DNA from: JBHGBB01 sp041946755
Lineage (GTDB): Bacteria; UBP4; UBA4092; JAOAEQ01
Assembly (NCBI GenBank): GCA_041946755.1
Contig: JBHGBB010000185.1
Location: 1-7,644 of the forward strand
Direction: 5' to 3'
Length of the DNA: 7,644 nucleotides
Under the pieces are notes generated by a model that was not told the origin of the DNA, made no database searches, and saw only the letters and a list, made by a program, of their open reading frames with translations. Both the position numbers and the translations under genes were made by a program. Numbering within the stretch: position 1 is the stretch's first letter; every line of letters begins with the position of its first letter. Below, one piece after another: positions 1 to 6,753 of this stretch.

Positions 1-791
1 CTTTCCTGCAGCACCCGCAGGAGCATGGCCTGAGCACCCAGCGGTAGATCCCCGATTTCATCCAGAAAAACCGTTCCGCCATCAGCCTCTTCAATCAATC
101 CCCGACGCATATTCGTCGCTCCGGTAAATGCTCCTTTCACATGGCCGAATAGCTCGGATTCAATCAGCGTTTCCGGGATCGCGCTGCAGTTCACCACCAC
201 AAACGGTTTATCCGACCGGGTACTATTAAAATGGATCGCCCGGGCAACCAGTTCTTTTCCGGTACCGCTTTCACCGGTGATTAATACCGTTGACCGGGTT
301 GAACTGACTTTCGCAATCAACTTATAAATATCAACCATTTCATTACTGCTGCCGACAATATTATCGAACCGATATTTCTCTTTCAATCCCTGTTGGAGAT
401 GCCGATGCTCGAGCAATAACTGGCGCTGGTCTAACGCCCGCTTAACCCCGATTTTAATCTCATCTATCCGAAACGGTTTGGCAATATAATCATAGGCTCC
501 TTGTTTCAATGCCGAAATAGCACTCTCAATCGTCCCAAATGCGGTCACCATCAAAATACTCGTCTCCGGACTGATTTGTTTAACCGCTTTTAAGACTTCA
601 ATCCCATCAATATCCGGCATCTTTATATCCGAAATCACCAATTCGAACCCTTGTTTTCCAATAATCTCTAGCGCTTCCCGACCGGAACAAGCCGTAGTGG
701 TCTGGTATCCTTCTCGATTTAGAATCTCGGCCAAGAGACGACACATTTCTACATCGTCATCAACAATAAGAATCGAAGCTTTATGGTGCAT
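1..791 (-). CDS. NtrC-family sigma-54-dependent response regulator, C-terminal part outside window
   Basis: Cytoplasmic transcription activator, probably the partner of the kinase encoded just upstream. The reading frame is open from ATG at 791-789 to the left edge, giving 263 complete codons. Residues 7-120 form a receiver domain: acidic pocket D11-D13, phosphoacceptor D55 in ISDIKMPD, T83 and K105 (AKPF). Residues 144-263 begin an AAA+ sigma-54 interaction domain: Walker A GESGTGKE (173-180), the sigma-54-contacting loop GAFTGA (220-225), and Walker B TVFLDEIGD (240-248). Family members are usually about 450-470 residues, so roughly 190 residues, including the rest of AAA+ and the helix-turn-helix, lie outside. 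The start is the only ATG that fits the receiver start; the frame upstream closes at a TAA four codons before it. No clear Shine-Dalgarno precedes it. The 38-base gap to the kinase stop suggests co-transcription. The family call is firm; target genes cannot be read here. Confidence 0.96.
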   Translation of the reverse strand, partial: MHHKASILIVDDDVEMCRLLAEILNREGYQTTTACSGREALEIIGKQGFELVISDIKMPDIDGIEVLKAVKQISPETSILMVTAFGTIESAISALKQGAYDYIAKPFRIDEIKIGVKRALDQRQLLLEHRHLQQGLKEKYRFDNIVGSSNEMVDIYKLIAKVSSTRSTVLITGESGTGKELVARAIHFNSTRSDKPFVVVNCSAIPETLIESELFGHVKGAFTGATNMRRGLIEEADGGTVFLDEIGDLPLGAQAMLLRVLQE

Positions 792-829
792 AAAACGCAG
801 TGGTTAGTTGTTAGACTAAAAGCGATAAA

Positions 830-2437
830 CTAATTTCCTTCTTTAATGGGGAATTGTATCATAAATTTAGTCCCCTGATTAAGTTGGCTATCTACTGAAA
901 TAGTCCCATGATGCTTTTCAACAATATCTTTACATACCGATAAACCTAAACCGGTGCCTTCTCCCGGAGCTTTAGTACTAAAAAATGGGTCGAAAATATG
1001 CGGTAGATGCTCCGAACCAATACCTGTTCCCGTATCGATAATCTCAACCAATACCGATTTCATTGGAGTCGTTTGAATACTTGTTCGGAGCGTCAATTCG
1101 CCACCATTCGGCATCGCATCCATGGCATTATTGACCAGATTCAAAAATACCTGCTGGAGCTGGTCGGCGTTCCCATTAATATTCAGTAGATTCTCGGCTA
1201 ATATCGGGATGATTTTAATTCGCTGTTGAATTGACTGCGGTGAAATCAGGGTGATTATTTCTCGAATCAGTTGATTGACCGCCACCGGTGCAAACTCTGC
1301 GGTTCGTTCTCGAACGGAATTCAACAGATTCTGGATAATATTCACTACCCGGGTTAACTGCTTTTCGATAATATCTATCCTCCCGATAGTCGCCATATCG
1401 GACTGATATTGCTCTCGGAGCAACTGGATATGCCCGGAAATAGCGCCTAGCGGAGTACCTACTTCATGGGCAATCGTTGCAGCTACCTGGCCTAAAGTCG
1501 CTAATTTCTCTGCATCGATTTGCCGCCGAATTAAAGCTACCAGCAGCGAATGTGCCCGCTGCAGCATTTCATTCTGCCGTTCGAGTTCAGCGGTCGTTTC
1601 GCGAACCTTATTCTGTAATTCAATATTAAATTGTTGAACCTGGGCGAGTAATTGCTTCCGTTCCTGCTCGACCTGAGCCAATCGAGTTACCATGCGATTG
1701 AAATTCTCGCCTAAATATCCCAATTCATCTTTACTGGCAATTTTAACTTCCGCTGGAAGATGATTGGTCTCGACCTCGCCCATCGCCCGGACTAACATGC
1801 GAATTGGCCGATTTACCGTACGATGGAGGTAATACGATAATAACGGAACAATAACCAACAAGGTGATAAATGTAATCTGATAGGATTGCCGCTGCTGCTT
1901 CTGTAATAACTTATCCATTTCATCAAAGGTTGATTGGATTAGAATCGCACCGATAATCTGCCGATGTAAGTGGAGCGGAGCGATTACCTCGAGAATACGG
2001 TTGGTTTCTCGATTAGAAACAATGCGACGAATCGTTTCATTCTGTTTCAATTTCTGGATTTCATCGGCTGATATAGAAACAATAGCAGTCGTATCGCTCG
2101 CAATCAACACCCGATATCGTTCTTTCACCCCACCCGGTCGGCTCTTTTCACCGGATTCGATAAATAGATAGATATCCATATTGCGAATATGCCGGCGCAT
2201 CTGGATTAAGTCGAATACTTCCCGCTTCAATAATGCCGGGTCTTCCAACCGCCGTTTACTTTCTATCGTTGCATCGATCTGCCGCGCCAATAACATCGCA
2301 GTATCTACTAGACTATCTTCCAGGCTTCTCTGTAGAAACTGCAGATTTAAATAGGTGGAAATCAATAGGAGAAATATAATTACCCCGCTGATAGCAGCGA
2401 TAATTTTAAGTTGTAGATTTACCTGTTGAATACGCAT
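830..2437 (-). CDS. Membrane sensor histidine kinase (HAMP, HisKA, HATPase_c)
   Basis: A 535-residue inner-membrane kinase that should phosphorylate the adjacent NtrC-type regulator. Membrane segments lie at about 10-31 and 187-204 and enclose an extracytoplasmic region of about 155 residues. Its late part (RILEVIAPLHLHRQIIGAILI, about 147-167) looks like the end of a Cache/PDC-like sensor fold; that is an inference from pattern. A HAMP linker follows at about 205-258 (NRPIRML then DELGYLGENFNRM), and a Q/E-rich coiled coil at about 255-300. The H-box contains H324 (TIAHEVGTPLGAI). The ATPase domain has an N-box (LNLVNNAMDA, 432-441), G1 (DTGTGIG), F-box (FDPFFSTK) and G2 (GEGTGLGLSV), so all catalytic boxes appear intact. 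A weak TTAGG lies about 10 bases before ATG 2437-2435. The architecture resembles kinases such as AtoS or ZraS, but the ligand is unknown. The layout next to the sigma-54 regulator is typical of a cognate pair. Confidence 0.96.
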   Translation of the reverse strand: MRIQQVNLQLKIIAAISGVIIFLLLISTYLNLQFLQRSLEDSLVDTAMLLARQIDATIESKRRLEDPALLKREVFDLIQMRRHIRNMDIYLFIESGEKSRPGGVKERYRVLIASDTTAIVSISADEIQKLKQNETIRRIVSNRETNRILEVIAPLHLHRQIIGAILIQSTFDEMDKLLQKQQRQSYQITFITLLVIVPLLSYYLHRTVNRPIRMLVRAMGEVETNHLPAEVKIASKDELGYLGENFNRMVTRLAQVEQERKQLLAQVQQFNIELQNKVRETTAELERQNEMLQRAHSLLVALIRRQIDAEKLATLGQVAATIAHEVGTPLGAISGHIQLLREQYQSDMATIGRIDIIEKQLTRVVNIIQNLLNSVRERTAEFAPVAVNQLIREIITLISPQSIQQRIKIIPILAENLLNINGNADQLQQVFLNLVNNAMDAMPNGGELTLRTSIQTTPMKSVLVEIIDTGTGIGSEHLPHIFDPFFSTKAPGEGTGLGLSVCKDIVEKHHGTISVDSQLNQGTKFMIQFPIKEGN

Positions 2438-2552
2438 AACATTAAACCTAATTCGAAATCCAAATATCTAATATCGAAATCCAAATATCTAAACAATATT
2501 TAATTATTAAACTCCAAACGAAAACTTAAAACTCCGTTTTGAATATCAAAAA
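2438..2552. other. 115-base spacer between YfhO-type gene and kinase gene
   Basis: AT-rich and non-coding on both strands as far as I can see. Its kinase-proximal half holds a 21-base tandem duplication (listed separately). On the minus strand I see no convincing terminator for the YfhO-type gene: the only small hairpin (AAAAC/GTTTT, 2528-2540) has five weak pairs and no proper U-run. I also see no promoter with two good boxes for the kinase, and no sigma-54 -24/-12 pair. Read-through from the upstream gene is therefore possible. Confidence 0.6.
2451..2492. repeat. Tandem duplication, 21-base period, two copies
   Basis: The 19-mer tcgaaatccaaatatctaa occurs at 2453-2471 and again, identically, at 2474-2492. 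A related sequence in inverted orientation, matching at about 15 of 19 positions, lies at 2553-2571 and overlaps the end of the YfhO-type gene. Two copies with a 2-base interval are far too few and too short for a CRISPR array. It could be slippage, a dispersed intergenic repeat family, or a twofold binding site in front of the kinase gene. Confidence 0.8.
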
Positions 2553-4766
2553 TTAGGATTTAGAATTTCGAATGTATCTTTTTGTTTCGGATTTATCTTT
2601 TATGAATCCTATCCCTAATATTATTATTGAGATGCTGCTAATAGTCAATCCCAACCAGAAAATAAAGGGCGAAAAGACCCAGTCTACCCGATGTTCACCT
2701 AACGGTATCGGTAATGAACGGAATAACTCGTCGGTAATCCCGATCTGCACTCTTTTCCCATCAAGATAGGCTTTCCACCCGGGATAATATAGTTCACTGA
2801 AAATTAATTCACCGGGCGTTGCAGATTGCACCCGGAGTTTGATTCGATTCGGAGTATAGGCATCGAACGTTATAATTGCTGAAGTATCCGGTTCCAAACA
2901 TATCGGTTCATGCGTTACCCAAGCCCGCGGATAAACCGATTTAACCTGATATATTTTCCGCGGTCCATCAGCAACCAGCATCAGTCGGTCATCGTTGAGT
3001 GTATCCGGAGAAATAATATATTTGATGTTCAGCCACTGCCAAACCGTTTCGTTGGTAAAACCGGATTGTATCCAGTATTGCTGGTACGAACTCAGAGGAA
3101 ATGATTGGTATCCATAAACACTCTGGGTCTGAGTAAAAATCCATTTGTTACTAATCATTTCTTTTCCCAGCGGGAGAATGCGATATATATCGGTATCTTG
3201 TTTTAGGATATTGATTACCGGGTCTTGTTTAACGTACCGGTAGAAATCAGCCAATTGCATCGCTTGCAGATAGGGTAGATGAGCGGTCCCAAAATCGACA
3301 ATGAGGATGAGAATAAGGAAAAGATACTTGATAATATTTTCAATGCTGGATTTTGAATTATGTCGTAAACTGCAATAGAAAATACCTAGGGCCGAGAGAA
3401 GCATCATGAATATCAGCCGGAATATCGTCATAACCAGATGTTCTTTTTGTTCAGCTAATCCTGAAACAATGAATGACAGAACTATCATTAATATAACTAG
3501 GATTAACAGAAGAAGAGTTGCATACCATAGTTTTCTTTTATCATTGATAAGTTTACCTTCCATATCTTTCAATCCCTGAATTCCAGTACCAGCAAGTATC
3601 GCTAAAGAAAAAGTAAATAATATCAGGATTTCGGCCGGTACCCGGAGCCATTTTAAACCTGGAAAGAATTGATAAAAGATCGGATAAACCGGATTGAATT
3701 TACCGAGTGATAGAAATAGCGAACCGAGCATCAATCCGAAAAAGAACCATAAATATTTCCGCCGGATAGTAATCAATCCGATAATCGCCAAGATAAATGG
3801 AAGGACTCCCAGATATTCGCTTAATGTTCTCGGAGCATTAAACCGGCCATAATAGGGCAAATATCCTGCCGGGGAAAGCAATCGGCTGAGATGAAGATAT
3901 TTACATCCCGGCCCTAATTGAACCTGGTCGCCGAACGGACTTACTATAACCAGACTCAACCATTCTTCCGGCGGATATGAAGCTTCTGTCGCTTCTTGAT
4001 ATGCCAATCCTGCCGACCGGGTCGACCATTGGGAATATTCCGCAAACGGTAGCCATTGCACCGCCGTTATCCCGATCACGAATAATACTAAAAGACCTAG
4101 CAACTGCAAGAACTGATTTCGATATGTTGTTCGCCAGACTTGGAATCGGATGAAATAAACGATTCCATATAAACCGATACCCAACCAGGTATAATAACAG
4201 ATCTGCCAATGGGTCGAAAATATCTGGATGCTAATCGCGATTGCGGTATATAAAAACCAGGATAATTTTTTCCGATGCAATGCTTCGACAAAGAAATAGA
4301 ATACTACCGGAATTAAAGAAGCCGCGATTAATTTCATGGTATGCCCCGGATATATCAGCGTGATCAGATTCCCGCTAAACATGAACGCGGTTCCGGCAAT
4401 AATACCTGCGACACGCGCCAAACCTAACGTACGACAAAACCGATAAGTGAAATATCCGGCGATGAAAATATGGATACCATAAATCAAATTAATGGCAATA
4501 TTTTGCGAGAAGATAATAAGCAATACTATAGTTGGATAGAATAATGCAAAAGAACCATTTGCAAACAGCGGCATCCCGGAATAGATATAGGGATTCCATA
4601 ATGGAAGCTGTCCTGATTTCAGGAGTTCTACACCCAGCGTATGGAACGGTAGAAATTGCCAGAGATAATCTTCACCATAAAAGATGCTACCGGTAAAAAA
4701 TAAATAGCAAAATGGAATGAAGGCAAGACCCAGGAATATTATTAATGGCGCTCGTTTATATTTCAT
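2553..4766 (-). CDS. YfhO-family polytopic membrane protein
   Basis: A 737-residue integral membrane protein of the YfhO family (Pfam 'bacterial membrane protein YfhO'), whose fold resembles GT-C lipid-linked glycosyltransferases; the substrate is unknown. After the first membrane helix (about 7-27) comes the acidic motif YGEDYLWQFLPF with D33, the position where GT-C enzymes carry their catalytic acid. Then follows the family signature LPLWNPYIYSGMPLFANGS (55-72). I count about 13-15 hydrophobic segments, most before residue 500. The loop LPYYGRFNAPRTLSEYLG (303-320) is also typical. A soluble beta-rich domain at about 505-700 carries WLNIKYII (578-585) and SELYYPGWKAYLDGKR (657-672), and a last helix lies at about 701-722. 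The final residues RNSKS and the stop fall exactly on an inverted copy of the spacer repeat. No Shine-Dalgarno precedes ATG 4766-4764. It follows a terminator, so it probably starts its own unit. Confidence 0.93.
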   Translation of the reverse strand: MKYKRAPLIIFLGLAFIPFCYLFFTGSIFYGEDYLWQFLPFHTLGVELLKSGQLPLWNPYIYSGMPLFANGSFALFYPTIVLLIIFSQNIAINLIYGIHIFIAGYFTYRFCRTLGLARVAGIIAGTAFMFSGNLITLIYPGHTMKLIAASLIPVVFYFFVEALHRKKLSWFLYTAIAISIQIFSTHWQICYYTWLGIGLYGIVYFIRFQVWRTTYRNQFLQLLGLLVLFVIGITAVQWLPFAEYSQWSTRSAGLAYQEATEASYPPEEWLSLVIVSPFGDQVQLGPGCKYLHLSRLLSPAGYLPYYGRFNAPRTLSEYLGVLPFILAIIGLITIRRKYLWFFFGLMLGSLFLSLGKFNPVYPIFYQFFPGLKWLRVPAEILILFTFSLAILAGTGIQGLKDMEGKLINDKRKLWYATLLLLILVILMIVLSFIVSGLAEQKEHLVMTIFRLIFMMLLSALGIFYCSLRHNSKSSIENIIKYLFLILILIVDFGTAHLPYLQAMQLADFYRYVKQDPVINILKQDTDIYRILPLGKEMISNKWIFTQTQSVYGYQSFPLSSYQQYWIQSGFTNETVWQWLNIKYIISPDTLNDDRLMLVADGPRKIYQVKSVYPRAWVTHEPICLEPDTSAIITFDAYTPNRIKLRVQSATPGELIFSELYYPGWKAYLDGKRVQIGITDELFRSLPIPLGEHRVDWVFSPFIFWLGLTISSISIIILGIGFIKDKSETKRYIRNSKS

Positions 4767-4779
4767 AAATATCTATTAA

Positions 4780-4808
4780 AGCATAAAGGACGACACGGGG
4801 TTTGTCTA
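4780..4808 (-). promoter_or_regulatory. Candidate sigma-70-type promoter for the YfhO-type gene
   Basis: On the minus strand TAGACA (4808-4803; 5 of 6 to TTGACA) and TATGCT (4785-4780; 4 of 6 to TATAAT) are separated by 17 bases. It lies between the terminator at 4868-4899 and the gene start at 4766. A start point about seven bases past the -10 box would leave a leader of only about 6-8 bases, without a Shine-Dalgarno. Assigned from pattern only. Confidence 0.4.
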
Positions 4809-4867
4809 GCAGATTAAGGTAGAAATATTACTTTTTCTGATTTACACTTTCATTACGGAAATAAAAA

Positions 4868-4899
4868 AAGCAAAGGTGAATGAGCTATCACCTTTGCTT
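4868..4899 (-). terminator. Rho-independent terminator after the SGNH lipoprotein gene
   Basis: A perfect 12-bp inverted repeat (4868-4879 with 4888-4899; core gcaaaggtga / tcacctttgc) encloses an 8-base loop. On the minus strand the stem runs into seven consecutive T's (4869-4863, partly overlapping the stem foot). It sits 27 bases after the stop codon at 4926. This is the clearest terminator in the window and marks the end of the decarboxylase-to-lipoprotein unit. On the plus strand the trailing sequence is TTATTAATCG, a poor U-tract, so the terminator is directional. Confidence 0.9.
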
Positions 4900-4925
4900 A
4901 TTAATCGTAATAAAGAGCTTGAGTA

Positions 4926-5678
4926 TTATTTGGTTTTAAATATCTGGTGCTTATATATATTCGCTAGAACCTCATATCCTGCCGGGCTGGGATGAACGCT
5001 ATCAATAGCAAATTCTTTTTTTAATACCCCGGTTTCATCAAGAAAATAGGGATATGCATCGATCCATTTCGCGCCATATTTTTCTGCTACTTTCCGTCCC
5101 TGTTCATTAAACTTCTGAATCGTTTCATTTTTGGAAGCGAACCCTTCGCGCGCCGGTAAGACCGATACGCACCAGAGTTCGGTTTTCGGTAGATCATGCC
5201 GGATTTTCCAAACCAGATATTCATATTGGGCTAACTTGAGTTCGAATGGTGTCCCGGCACTATATGCCAGATCATTAAATGCTATCATAAGAATAATCAT
5301 TTTCGGATGCAGATTATATACCGTTGATTCCAAACGGTTATATACTCCATAATGCCGGATCCCGCCCATAGTATCCCCGCCGATACCACGATTGATAACT
5401 TTCAGATTCGGGAAATATTTTTCTACCGGGAATCGGTGAGTAATCGAATCGCCCAGAAAAACAATTCCACCTTGCAGTTTGGTGATATCTTCTTGTGTAA
5501 ATTGTTCCATCCGCTTTTTAGTGAAATCTGAAATTTTCTCTTTCCCCGGATTATCCGCTTCCATCGGAACAAATCCTGCCGGTGGTGGCGGTAACCGTTT
5601 CGCAACTTTCGTGGTTGAACATGACATAAGCAATATCCATATACCTGATAATAGTATGAGTAGATTTGGTTTCATCAT
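4926..5678 (-). CDS. SGNH/GDSL-type hydrolase, predicted lipoprotein
   Basis: A 250-residue secreted lipoprotein with a C-terminal SGNH esterase/lipase domain. A short charged start, a hydrophobic stretch (6-17) and the lipobox LMSC with C20 predict signal peptidase II processing and lipid anchoring. A proline-rich linker (30-34) follows. SGNH blocks are visible: block I FLGDSIT with nucleophile S78, block II NRGIGGDT with G100, block III AFND with N135, and block V DSVHP with D226 and H229. The usual block III is GxND; here alanine 133 replaces the glycine. Relatives cleave acyl or acetyl esters, including those on platelet-activating-factor-like lipids and cell-envelope sugars; the substrate here is unknown. 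The start is the first of two adjacent ATGs (5678-5673), four bases after the upstream stop, with TGGA about 8 bases before it, so translation is likely coupled. A terminator follows. Confidence 0.93.
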   Translation of the reverse strand: MMKPNLLILLSGIWILLMSCSTTKVAKRLPPPPAGFVPMEADNPGKEKISDFTKKRMEQFTQEDITKLQGGIVFLGDSITHRFPVEKYFPNLKVINRGIGGDTMGGIRHYGVYNRLESTVYNLHPKMIILMIAFNDLAYSAGTPFELKLAQYEYLVWKIRHDLPKTELWCVSVLPAREGFASKNETIQKFNEQGRKVAEKYGAKWIDAYPYFLDETGVLKKEFAIDSVHPSPAGYEVLANIYKHQIFKTK

Positions 5679-5682
5679 AAAT

Positions 5683-6102
5683 TTATTCCATCTCGATATT
5701 TGGTTTAGAGCGTAACGCTTTTTTAGTCGCTAGATATTTCTTTTCAGCCAATATTTTCTCTTTCGCCCGTCGCGACCGCCGTCGTTTCTGCCGCCGGATT
5801 TTCTCTCGGGCCTGCTCCTGTGCACTTTTCAATCCCAGCTGTTTCGCTTCAATTTTATCCAGTAATATCCGCCGCGCAAGGAACCGATTTAAAGCTTGCG
5901 ACCGTTCCTGCTGGCATCTGACCGATAAACCGGTCGGCTGATGAACTAAAACTACACAGGTTGAAGTCTTATTTAGATGTTGGCCGCCTTTCCCGGAAGA
6001 CCGAATGAACGTTTCGGTAAATTCAGCTTCATTAACTCCAAGCTGTTGCATTCGTTCATCTAATTCTTTTTCTTTAACCGCAGAAACCGGGAAACGTGAC
6101 AT
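5683..6102 (-). CDS. Stand-alone GGQ-domain release-factor-like protein, probable ribosome rescue factor
   Basis: A 139-residue cytoplasmic protein with the class-I release factor catalytic domain but no stop-codon recognition domain. FIRSSGKGGQHLNKTSTCV (32-50) contains the GGQ loop (39-41), which hydrolyses peptidyl-tRNA in the ribosomal peptidyl transferase centre. VRCQQERSQALNRFLARRIL (61-80) continues the RF core as in RF1/RF2, PrfH and the mitochondrial factor MTRFR (C12orf65), and differs from ArfB in that stretch. Residues 99-134 form a highly basic tail rich in K and R, as in ArfB/ICT1-type factors whose tail enters the empty mRNA channel; that role here is inference. The start at 6102-6100 is supported by FPVS shortly after it, a common N-terminal feature of such proteins. 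The ATG is directly preceded by seven T's and a nested inverted repeat (separate entry). The stop lies four bases before the lipoprotein gene. Confidence 0.92.
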   Translation of the reverse strand: MSRFPVSAVKEKELDERMQQLGVNEAEFTETFIRSSGKGGQHLNKTSTCVVLVHQPTGLSVRCQQERSQALNRFLARRILLDKIEAKQLGLKSAQEQAREKIRRQKRRRSRRAKEKILAEKKYLATKKALRSKPNIEME

Positions 6103-6185
6103 AAAAAAACAGTCCTAAGTCCGAAAGCTTAAGTCCTAAGAGAGTTGAGTATTAACTTAGGACTTAGCTCTATAGACTTAAGACT
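6103..6185 (-). repeat. Nested inverted repeat with U-tract abutting the GGQ gene start
   Basis: Four copies of one 10-base word fill the spacer: two read agtc(c/t)taagt on the minus strand (6185-6176, 6164-6155), and two read as its complement (6140-6131, 6120-6111). Inner stem: 6130-6140 with 6156-6166, 11 bp, extended by AGC/GCT (6126-6128 with 6167-6169) across one bulged base. Outer stem: 6111-6121 with 6175-6185, 11 pairs including one G-U in RNA. After the outer stem come one G and seven U's (6109-6103), immediately followed by the AUG at 6102. This has the shape of an intrinsic terminator or attenuator of the decarboxylase transcript. The only Shine-Dalgarno-like AGGA (6116-6113), 10 bases before the AUG, lies inside the outer stem. 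It may alternatively be a dispersed repeat without regulatory role. Confidence 0.65.
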
Positions 6186-6191
6186 TTCTGG

Positions 6192-6740
6192 TTAGAATAA
6201 TAATATTGCTGCAGCAACAACGGTGGTCCAGAGTCCGTCTTTATGCCCTTCAGCCGATTGAGTAACGTTCCGGGTATGCACGATTTTCCGACTCATTTTC
6301 CAAACCTCTTTTCTCGCATCCCAATGGACTTCGCTATCATACTCAATCCCTAACGTCGTTGCTAGCATACAAGCAGCTAAATCTTCTGCATAATCTCCGG
6401 CATCATCTCCAGTTTGACCGAACGCATGATGTTCACTCAAATATCCATGCTGGGTTACATCCGCCGGTATGGCTAACCCGACCGAAGCCGCAATCAACCG
6501 GTTTGGTTCATTAGTAGCATTTTCACTTAAAACGCAAAAAGTGATTTGGCCGGCCTGTAACTCTTTTACTCCTTGATTCCTGGAAACGATTTTACAGCCT
6601 GGTGGGAATATACTCGATACCCGGACAAGATTACATTTTTCGATCTTCGCATCGCGTAATGCTAACTCGAACGATTGTAATTTTTCCCGATGCATCCCGA
6701 CTCCATGAGTCAGAAATATTCGGGTAGGTACTATTTCCAT
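6192..6740 (-). CDS. Pyruvoyl-dependent arginine decarboxylase (PvlArgDC)
   Basis: A complete 182-residue proenzyme of the pyruvoyl arginine decarboxylase family, which converts arginine to agmatine and CO2 at the head of polyamine synthesis. The start PTRIFLTHGVGMHREKLQSF is typical of the family. The self-processing site is LVRVSSIFPPGCK (39-50): by family precedent cleavage falls between S42 and S43, making a beta chain of about 42 residues and an alpha chain whose first serine becomes the pyruvoyl group. GYLSEHHAFGQT (99-110) carries E103, the likely counterpart of the catalytic glutamate, and the alpha chain continues through EDLAACMLATTLG. The length is close to the archaeal enzymes. 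AAAGGAG (6760-6754) is a strong ribosome site, but 13 bases from ATG 6740-6738, longer than usual; no better start lies between. A promoter precedes it at 6783-6811. Active enzymes are oligomers of the cleaved chains. Confidence 0.95.
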   Translation of the reverse strand: MEIVPTRIFLTHGVGMHREKLQSFELALRDAKIEKCNLVRVSSIFPPGCKIVSRNQGVKELQAGQITFCVLSENATNEPNRLIAASVGLAIPADVTQHGYLSEHHAFGQTGDDAGDYAEDLAACMLATTLGIEYDSEVHWDARKEVWKMSRKIVHTRNVTQSAEGHKDGLWTTVVAAAILLF

Positions 6741-6753
6741 TCTCGAATCTATG

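Noticed and set aside
2528..2540. Hairpin AAAAC-TCC-GTTTT as a terminator of the YfhO-type gene
   Set aside because: Five mostly A-T pairs with a 3-base loop and no clean U-run after it; too weak to call.
2438..2552. Sigma-54 promoter before the kinase gene
   Set aside because: No GG-N10-GC type -24/-12 pair is visible in this AT-rich spacer on the minus strand.
2451..2571. CRISPR array
   Set aside because: Only two direct copies with a 2-base interval and no spacers; no cas genes nearby.
3901..4291. Minus-strand open frames of 102 and 64 codons inside the YfhO-type gene
   Set aside because: They overlap a long gene with clear family motifs, are rich in Arg, Ser and Gly as expected of shifted frames, and show no recognisable domain.
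5131..5715. Plus- and minus-strand open frames over the lipoprotein gene
   Set aside because: They overlap the SGNH gene whose catalytic blocks are intact; no family motif or ribosome site supports them.
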